A program made the position numbers and the translations under genes. The notes under the pieces were generated by a model. The model was not told where the DNA came from. It ran no database searches and saw only the letters and a program-made list of their open reading frames with translations. This document shows positions 1 through 3,836 of a stretch of 5,959 bases of DNA, piece by piece. Positions within the stretch are counted from its first letter, which is position 1. Every line of letters starts with the position of its first letter. The stretch is from Candidatus Roizmanbacteria bacterium (GTDB lineage: Bacteria > Patescibacteriota > Microgenomatia > UBA1406 > GWC2-37-13): NCBI GenBank assembly GCA_016186235.1, contig JACPMD010000155.1, forward strand, positions 1 to 5,959, written 5' to 3'.

Positions 1-1
1 A

Positions 2-682
2 TTCAAAGGACAGTATCATAAAAACATAGGACATGAGGCAATTTATCAATATGTATTCAATCCCGATAACAAAGATGAAAACCTCTGGGAATATTTGCCA
101 AGAAAACAAAAGAAGAGGAAAAAGCAAAAAGGCCGTGGAGTTCATCATTCCCGTATTCCTGATCGTGTTTCCATTCATTTAAGACCGGAGACGATTAACG
201 ACCGAATAGAGCTTGGTCATTTTGAAGGAGACACGGTTGAGAGAAAAAGATCGGTTGGAGACGGAATCCATACAGAAGTTGAAAGGCTATCAAGAACGAC
301 GTTTGCTGTTAAAGTAGAAAGTATTTCATCGGAGGATGGATTAAAAGCTCAAAAAGAAATATTTGGCTCTTTACCGGAAACCGCAAGACGTTCAACAACT
401 TTAGATAATGGTCGGGAAAACCATTTACATTACAGGTTAAAAAAAGAGTTAAAAATGAATACATATTTTGTAGATCCTTACTCCTCTTGGCAAAGAGGAA
501 CCAACGAATACCATAACGGACTCATCAGAAGATATTTACCTAAAGGAACAGACTTTGCCCTTTTAACACAGGAAGAATTAGATGATATACTTTGGGAGAT
601 CAACAATATACCCAGAAAGTGTTTGAGTTTTTACACACCATTAGAAGTTTTCAGGAAACACCTGACCGATCGTTCGGATTGA
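2..682 (+). CDS. IS30-family transposase, 5'-truncated by the window edge
   Basis: This is a DDE transposase that cuts and joins IS30-type element ends. The frame is open from base 2, so the TTG at 95 is not the start; the gene begins outside the window and about 226 residues are visible. IS30 transposases usually have 310-380 residues, so the N-terminal helix-turn-helix region is missing from view. The catalytic triad is readable: Asp in GHFEGDTVE (codon 230-232), Asp in TLDNGRE (404-406) and Glu in WQRGTNEYHNG (506-508). The last two are 34 residues apart, as usual for IS30. The strongly conserved block NGLIRRYLPKGTDF follows the Glu. The C-terminus looks normal and ends in TGA. The next element, an IS200-type IS, starts only about 20 bp after the stop, so the right IS30 terminal repeat may have been disturbed; I could not identify it. 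The family call is very secure. Confidence 0.94.
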   Translation, partial: FKGQYHKNIGHEAIYQYVFNPDNKDENLWEYLPRKQKKRKKQKGRGVHHSRIPDRVSIHLRPETINDRIELGHFEGDTVERKRSVGDGIHTEVERLSRTTFAVKVESISSEDGLKAQKEIFGSLPETARRSTTLDNGRENHLHYRLKKELKMNTYFVDPYSSWQRGTNEYHNGLIRRYLPKGTDFALLTQEELDDILWEINNIPRKCLSFYTPLEVFRKHLTDRSD

Positions 683-700
683 AGGTGGAATTCAGGAGAG

Positions 701-747
701 ATTCCCGCCACTGAAGCGATAGCTGAAGGGGCGGGCGTGAATGCCCG
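701..747 (+). repeat. Left-end hairpin(s) of the IS200-type element
   Basis: CCCGCC at 704-709 can pair with GGCGGG at 730-735 across a 20-nt loop. A second, competing hairpin uses CGGGC (732-736) and GCCCG (743-747) with a 6-nt loop. The first hairpin carries CACTGAA (709-715) and TGAAGGG (724-730), and both words recur in the right-end hairpin. By analogy with the family, one of these structures is the transposase recognition hairpin. The other, placed 5' of tnpA, could affect its expression. Confidence 0.6.
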
Positions 748-779
748 AGCGAGATGACGATACGATAAAATAAGAAGGT

Positions 780-1217
780 ATGGACATACGTTTATCGGCT
801 CACACAGCTTATCGATGTCAGTACCACATAGTTTGGGTAACCAAGTATCGTCATCGAGCTCTGAATCCTGCGAAGTTCAGATTGGTTGCAGAAAAGACAA
901 TAAGAAGTGTGATTGATAAAATCAGTGCTGTTGAGACAGTTGAGATTAATGTACAACCAGAACACATCCATCTGGTTGTTATCATCCCACCCAAATATGC
1001 AGTTAGCAAGGTGGTTGAGATAATCAAAAGCAGAAGTGCAAAAATCATAAGAGGACAAATCCAATGGCTGGATAAACTCTATGACGCAACAAATAGTTTA
1101 TGGACGGTTGGATATTTTGTCTCAACGGTTGGAGTTGATGAAGCCTTCATACGAAGGTATGTCAAATACCAACAGGAGCAGGATTCAGGACAAGCAAAGT
1201 TGGAGTTGTTCCGATAA
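780..1217 (+). CDS. tnpA: IS200/IS605-family Y1 (HUH) transposase TnpA
   Basis: This is a single-strand DNA transposase that cleaves the hairpin ends of its element through a covalent phosphotyrosine. The 145-residue length is normal for complete family members. The signature N-terminus YHIVWVTKYR is at residues 15-24. The metal-binding HUH motif is H62-I-H64, in PEHIHLVV. PPKYAVSKVVEIIK (70-83) is the conserved block after it. GYFVSTVG (111-118) precedes the catalytic helix IRRYVKYQ, with Y127 as the likely nucleophile and Q131 as a likely metal ligand. These positions closely match the ISHp608 transposase layout. AGAAGG ends only one base before the ATG, an unusually tight spacing, but the protein alignment supports this start. 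All motifs are intact, so the enzyme is probably active. The 3' end overlaps the antisense tail of the fic reading frame. Confidence 0.96.
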   Translation: MDIRLSAHTAYRCQYHIVWVTKYRHRALNPAKFRLVAEKTIRSVIDKISAVETVEINVQPEHIHLVVIIPPKYAVSKVVEIIKSRSAKIIRGQIQWLDKLYDATNSLWTVGYFVSTVGVDEAFIRRYVKYQQEQDSGQAKLELFR

Positions 1218-2169
1218 GTACCACGTCACTGAACGAAACGAAGTGTAGTGAAGGGACGTGGGTATCTAAAACGGCTAGCTGCTTTTCCGATAAAGTCTTC
1301 TCTACATTATCGGTGTTAAGCAGTTTTACGGCTTCCTTGGATTGAGTAAGAATAACATTCAAGAAAAATGTTAACCAAGGAACAATATCAGGATTTTCAG
1401 ATTTAAATGTGATCTGGGTTTTTCTTAAAGCAACATAATATTCCTGCTTTTTTTCCTCCACTAATTTTTCATGAGAAACATAGAGGATGTAAAGATATCC
1501 TGCCTGTAACATAAGCAAGTTAGTCAAAATTCTGGACAAACGGCCATTGCCATCCCTGAAAGGATGGATCTTTAAAAACTCGACGACAAAATTACCGATC
1601 ACCAGTAAAGGATGATATTTTTTGTTTTTTAATTCCTCGATGGTCCACTTGATCAGTTCCTGCATTTTAATAGGAGTCAAATATACAGGGGTGGTATCAA
1701 AAATCGTGCCAACGACATTTCCTTTCGCGTCTACCATCTGAATCTTGTTTTCCGTGATCTTATATTGACCGCGTTGAAAAGTGTCCTTTTCAACATACTT
1801 AAGGATCTCTTGATGAAAATGCTTTATTGCACTTTCATTCAATTTAATAGATGACCATGAATCAAAGACATTTTTTAGTAGCTCATAGTAGCCTTTGACT
1901 TCTTGAGTATCACGATCTTTGAATTTTTGCATAGAAAGACCTCTCATTAAGTCTTCCACTTCGGAATCGCTTAATTTTGCTCCTTCGATACGGGTAGAGG
2001 CACCGGTTGAAGTAATAAGCACCGATTGTTTCAATCTTCCCAGAATTTGCGGGTGTAAATTAGCACCAGCCGTCCATCGGCCTTTCAGCTCATCAATCGA
2101 GGCAATAAGAGTAAGAATATTGGCCGGAAGTGATTCCAGCCTTTGAGCGAATCTCGTTAAATTAGCCAT
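1162..2169 (-). CDS. Fic-family AMP-transferase, 3' end replaced by IS DNA
   Basis: This is a Fic-domain protein, predicted to transfer AMP from ATP to a target protein hydroxyl. Residues 1-65 form a Fic_N-like helical region with the inhibitory motif [S/T]xxxE[G/N] as S58-T-R-I-E62-G63. This makes it a self-inhibited (class II) enzyme with the brake at the N-terminus. The flap strand lies near residues 150-165. The catalytic motif HPFRDGNGRLSR is complete at 202-213, with H202 as catalytic base and N208 and R210 for nucleotide binding. Related proteins continue with a C-terminal winged-helix domain of about 60-80 residues. Here genuine similarity ends near residue 302 (SEKQLAVLD), and the last ~34 residues are encoded by the IS200 right hairpin and antisense tnpA. 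The enzyme core may still fold, but the C-terminal DNA-binding part is lost. No Shine-Dalgarno precedes the ATG at 2169; the start fits the family N-terminus. Confidence 0.92.
   Translation of the reverse strand: MANLTRFAQRLESLPANILTLIASIDELKGRWTAGANLHPQILGRLKQSVLITSTGASTRIEGAKLSDSEVEDLMRGLSMQKFKDRDTQEVKGYYELLKNVFDSWSSIKLNESAIKHFHQEILKYVEKDTFQRGQYKITENKIQMVDAKGNVVGTIFDTTPVYLTPIKMQELIKWTIEELKNKKYHPLLVIGNFVVEFLKIHPFRDGNGRLSRILTNLLMLQAGYLYILYVSHEKLVEEKKQEYYVALRKTQITFKSENPDIVPWLTFFLNVILTQSKEAVKLLNTDNVEKTLSEKQLAVLDTHVPSLHFVSFSDVVLIGTTPTLLVLNPAPVGI
1219..1264 (+). repeat. Right-end hairpin of the IS200-type element
   Basis: CCACGTC (1221-1227) pairs perfectly with GACGTGG (1255-1261), and flanking TA/TA bases could extend the stem with one bulged G. 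The 27-nt loop region contains CACTGAA (1227-1233) and TGAAGGG (1249-1255), the same two words that occur in the left-end hairpin. It begins right after the tnpA stop codon, as expected for an IS200 right end. Read on the minus strand, this hairpin is translated as part of the altered Fic tail. Confidence 0.7.
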
Positions 2170-2190
2170 AGGTTATATATTGAAATGACT

Positions 2191-2220
2191 ATATAAGATT
2201 ATATTAGATTATATAAGATT
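2191..2220 (-). repeat. Three 10-bp tandem repeats at the fic promoter
   Basis: The plus strand reads ATATAAGATT, ATATTAGATT, ATATAAGATT, giving three head-to-tail units with one mismatch in the middle unit. The period is about one helical turn, so a repressor would bind all copies on the same DNA face. The block overlaps the predicted fic -10 box and start point, which makes it a plausible operator. Autoregulation by the lost Fic C-terminal winged helix is one possible explanation; this is inference. Confidence 0.6.
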
Positions 2221-2237
2221 AGGAAATTGTTTGTCAA
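2208..2237 (-). promoter_or_regulatory. Sigma-70-like promoter of fic
   Basis: On the minus strand a perfect TTGACA (-35) lies at 2237-2232 and a perfect TATAAT (-10) at 2213-2208, separated by 18 bp. Transcription would start near 2201, giving a leader of about 31 nt before the fic ATG at 2169. A second TATAAT at 2203-2198 comes from the tandem repeat and is too far from the -35 box to be used with it. Confidence 0.7.
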
Positions 2238-2340
2238 GGGAAAGAAGTAAAGTTCAATTTTTCTTTCGCAAAAAGGCAGGAATGTCAAAGAAATTTTAAC
2301 TCCATAAAATAAATCTCCTTTTGTAGAGTCTTTCAATACA
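2238..2340. other. Residual intergenic segment between fic promoter and IS481-like element
   Basis: No intact gene of normal size is visible. On the minus strand there is an ideal Shine-Dalgarno, AAAGGAGA (2321-2314), 8 nt before an ATG at 2305. The ORF it would serve is only six codons (2285-2305, MELKFL). Another minus-strand frame is open from the IS edge to a TAA at 2199-2201 and includes hydrophobic residues followed by a charged segment (KGDLFYGVKISLTFLPFCER). This could be the tail of a small membrane protein split by the IS481-like element. Both readings are speculative. Confidence 0.3.
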
Positions 2341-2366
2341 CAGGGTAACACAGCTAATAACTGTTG

Positions 2367-3305
2367 TCAATACCATGTTAAAGTCGGGTACATGGGTAAC
2401 ACTCCCTTTAACTTGTAACTATTGTACCATTCGATCGGTGTTTTGTATTTGAGAGTCTGATGAGGACGCTCAAAGTTGTAGAAAGTGAGCCAGTCGGTTA
2501 ATCTTCTGTTTGCCTCAGTTAGACTATCCTGTGTAAGAAGCGGCTCAAAGTATTCATCCACTTCCATAAACTCCTCCTGTACGGTTCTGTTGAATCTCTC
2601 ATCAACCGCATTATCTTTGGGAGTCTTAATCCTAGTGAAGATGTGGAGAATCTTAAGCTTCCTGCATGCCTCTTCAAAATATTTGGCAAACTCTGATCCG
2701 TTATCTGATAAGACTGCGGCAATAGTTCCGTCAACCAAAGCCTGGAGTCTTAAGAGAAAATCAAAGGCAGAAAGGGATGATTTACTTTTGTAACATCTGG
2801 CAGAGGCTATCTTCTTCTCGTATTCGATTGCGGTTAAGATGTACCGTTTAATCCCGTAGGGCAGATACAAAACAATAGTATCTAATGCAAAAAGAAAAGG
2901 CCTACCCTCTGTTAAATAGTCTTTGGGATTAATATCGTTTATCCTCACCTTTTTAGCTCCTCTGTCTTTAATCTTGCGGCTTCGTATTCTGGAGGCTGCA
3001 ACAGGATCAAAGTAGATGTTGTATTTTTGGATGACATAAGAGATATGGGATTGAGAAACAAATCGGCCGTACTCTCTTTTAAAAAGTATCTGGAGTTTAA
3101 CTTTACCCAGCCTTATGTGTTTTTCTCTTAAATGTTTTATGTCAAACTCTGTTTTGAAATCCAATTCTACTGTTCTTTTTGTTTTGGGAGTTTTGGGCAG
3201 ATTCTCTAAAGATGAAATGTTTCTCCCACTCCTCTCATAGCGCCTAAGCCATTTGTAAAAAGCCTTACGGGAAACTTTAAAGCTTGTGGCGGCAACTGAA
3301 GTCTT
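2367..3305 (-). CDS. IS481-like DDE transposase, main reading frame (frameshifted)
   Basis: This is an rve-type integrase-fold transposase of the IS481 family. The frame is open from codon 3303-3305. A TTG at 3164 is the nominal start of a 265-residue product, but homology clearly continues upstream through the helix-turn-helix TSVAATSFKVSRKAFYKWLR (about 3302-3243) and the linker, where no good start codon exists. The N-terminus therefore lies in another frame (see 3277-3459). Counting from 3164, the catalytic residues are probably D95 in LFALDTI, D154 in LSDNGSEF and E189 in NAVDERFNRT; D154 and E189 are 35 apart. The C-terminal FYNFERPHQTLKYKTP is the family hallmark. Rejoined, the protein would be about 363 residues. 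The gene looks disabled unless the ribosome shifts or the indel is a sequencing error. Confidence 0.9.
   Translation of the reverse strand, partial: KTSVAATSFKVSRKAFYKWLRRYERSGRNISSLENLPKTPKTKRTVELDFKTEFDIKHLREKHIRLGKVKLQILFKREYGRFVSQSHISYVIQKYNIYFDPVAASRIRSRKIKDRGAKKVRINDINPKDYLTEGRPFLFALDTIVLYLPYGIKRYILTAIEYEKKIASARCYKSKSSLSAFDFLLRLQALVDGTIAAVLSDNGSEFAKYFEEACRKLKILHIFTRIKTPKDNAVDERFNRTVQEEFMEVDEYFEPLLTQDSLTEANRRLTDWLTFYNFERPHQTLKYKTPIEWYNSYKLKGVLPMYPTLTWY
2390..2405 (+). repeat. Left terminal inverted repeat (inner copy) of the IS481-like element
   Basis: ACATGGGTAACACTCC matches the inverted sequence at 3573-3588 in 14 of 16 positions. It lies within the last codons of the transposase gene. 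GGGTAACAC recurs outside it at 2343-2351. Confidence 0.6.
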
Positions 3306-3459
3306 TTATCTGATAGTAAAACTCAATCATGGCGAGTCTTGTGGTTGCGGTATCTGATATCTTCCTCATAGGATGTTTTTTGACAAACTTGTAAAACCAG
3401 TAAGGGAGATTATACGTCAAGGAATAAGTCCCAGAGGAAGAAAGTAACCCTTTTCCCAT
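3277..3459 (-). pseudogene. N-terminal fragment of the IS481-like transposase
   Basis: This 60-codon ORF starts at ATG 3459 and contains the expected transposase N-terminus up to the segment SDTATTRLAMIEFYYQIKD. It then leaves frame and ends after nonsense residues. The helix-turn-helix continues directly in the main ORF one frame away. The switch point coincides with a four-base A run on the coding strand (plus-strand TTTT, 3304-3307). With three A residues the reading becomes Q-I-K-T-S-V-A-A-T, which is continuous. This indicates a single-base insertion, a homopolymer error, or less likely a programmed +1 shift. No Shine-Dalgarno is visible before the ATG. Confidence 0.8.
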
Positions 3460-3572
3460 AATGATATATTTTGATACGCCTTTATTTTGCCCTACAAGGC
3501 TTGTTTTTCAAGTTTAGACCATCTTTATAGCTCTTTTCCCAAGCTTCATAGGAGGTGATGCGTTTTGATACA

Positions 3573-3588
3573 GAAGTGTTACCTATGT
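3573..3588 (-). repeat. Right terminal inverted repeat of the IS481-like element
   Basis: The minus strand reads ACATAGGTAACACTTC, the partner of the left copy at 2390-2405. The small minus-strand ORF at 3592-3738 ends just four bases outside it. Confidence 0.65.
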
Positions 3589-3591
3589 TTC

Positions 3592-3738
3592 TCAACTTGC
3601 GCAGACTAAGAAATTAAAGAGAGACGCGAAAGGCGAAAATGATGGACTTATAAAAACCACCGCATAAAAAGCCGCTGAAAGATTACCTGTTACGGCTGTA
3701 ACTGCTTTGAGAATGGCTATCTTATTTTCACGTCTCAT
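3592..3738 (-). CDS. Small hydrophobic protein, possibly truncated by the IS481-like element
   Basis: This 48-residue ORF has a charged start (MRRENK) followed by a long hydrophobic stretch, about residues 7-31, containing TGNLSAAFYAVVF, and then PSFSPFASLFNFL. It looks like a membrane protein with at least one transmembrane helix. I recall short CPR membrane proteins with a similar TGNLSAA motif and two helices, but cannot name a family. The stop lies four bases from the terminal repeat of the IS481-like element, so a second helix may have been cut off; a candidate remnant is the open frame on the far side (2199-2340, minus). There is no clear Shine-Dalgarno. The gene is divergent from the ATPase gene. 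It could also be a chance ORF. Confidence 0.42.
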   Translation of the reverse strand: MRRENKIAILKAVTAVTGNLSAAFYAVVFISPSFSPFASLFNFLVCAS

Positions 3739-3818
3739 GTCTCAAAATGTAAATTACATGTTGTGTGTTCTATTGTCTATAGACTATAAACGACAAAAGA
3801 GTGTCTTTCTGCTTCTTC
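3739..3818. promoter_or_regulatory. Divergent intergenic region with two perfect palindromes
   Basis: ATGTAA-A-TTACAT (3747-3759) lies 8 bp upstream of the small minus-strand ORF, and GTCTATAGAC (3775-3784) lies midway to the ATPase promoter. Either could be an operator shared by the divergent genes. Nothing else is seen here; no clear minus-strand -35/-10 pair is recognisable. Confidence 0.35.
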
Positions 3819-3827
3819 TGCTATAAT
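3819..3827 (+). promoter_or_regulatory. Extended -10 promoter giving a leaderless ATPase mRNA
   Basis: TGC followed by a perfect TATAAT (3822-3827) forms an extended -10 element. No -35 match is seen 16-18 bp upstream. The ATG of the ATPase gene begins only 10 bases after the -10 box, so transcription would start within about four bases of it. No Shine-Dalgarno is present, consistent with leaderless translation. Confidence 0.6.
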
Positions 3828-3836
3828 CGAAATAAT

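Larger units (their letters stand above)
701..1264 (+). mobile_element. IS200/IS605-type insertion sequence (tnpA only)
   Basis: This is a small element with a single Y1 transposase gene flanked by hairpins instead of terminal inverted repeats, as is typical of the IS200 group, which moves as single-stranded DNA. The left hairpin region is about 701-747 and the right hairpin about 1219-1264. There is no tnpB in the element. The ends are approximate because cleavage tetranucleotides cannot be assigned by eye. On the right, homology to the interrupted fic gene starts at about 1264-1268, which places the right tip there. On the left the element abuts the IS30 transposase gene rather than the missing end of fic. 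The two sides therefore do not join into one gene, and more than a simple insertion has happened. Confidence 0.85.
2341..3588 (-). mobile_element. IS481-like insertion sequence
   Basis: The element is defined by its transposase and by inverted terminal sequences. The best matched pair is 2390-2405 (ACATGGGTAACACTCC) against the reverse complement of 3573-3588, agreeing at 14 of 16 positions. That gives an element of about 1.2 kb, normal for the family. A second copy of GGGTAACAC lies 51 bp further out at 2343-2351. If it marks the true left end, the transposase stop codon (2367-2369) falls inside the element, which is more usual. No perfect target duplication is visible with either boundary. 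The 130 bp between the transposase start and the right end hold no other convincing gene. Confidence 0.8.

Noticed and set aside
95..97. TTG at 95 as the start of the IS30 transposase
   Set aside because: The same frame is open back to base 2 and translates to family-typical sequence (IGHEAIYQYVF...), so the gene starts beyond the window edge.
792..1064. Minus-strand ORFs antisense to the IS200 transposase
   Set aside because: They lie entirely opposite a well-supported tnpA and their translations show no recognisable family features.
1919..2146. Plus-strand 75-codon ORF opposite fic
   Set aside because: It is a shadow of the conserved Fic N-terminal coding region, with no motif or start signal of its own.
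2485..2793. ORFs overlapping the IS481-like transposase on either strand
   Set aside because: The DDE transposase frame explains this DNA; the alternatives are low-complexity shadows.
3482..3572. Minus-strand reading SKRITSYEAWEKSYKDGLNL near the right end of the IS481-like element
   Set aside because: It looks protein-like, but it has no start signal, ends at a stop before the transposase ATG and is in a different frame. It is too short to support as a gene.
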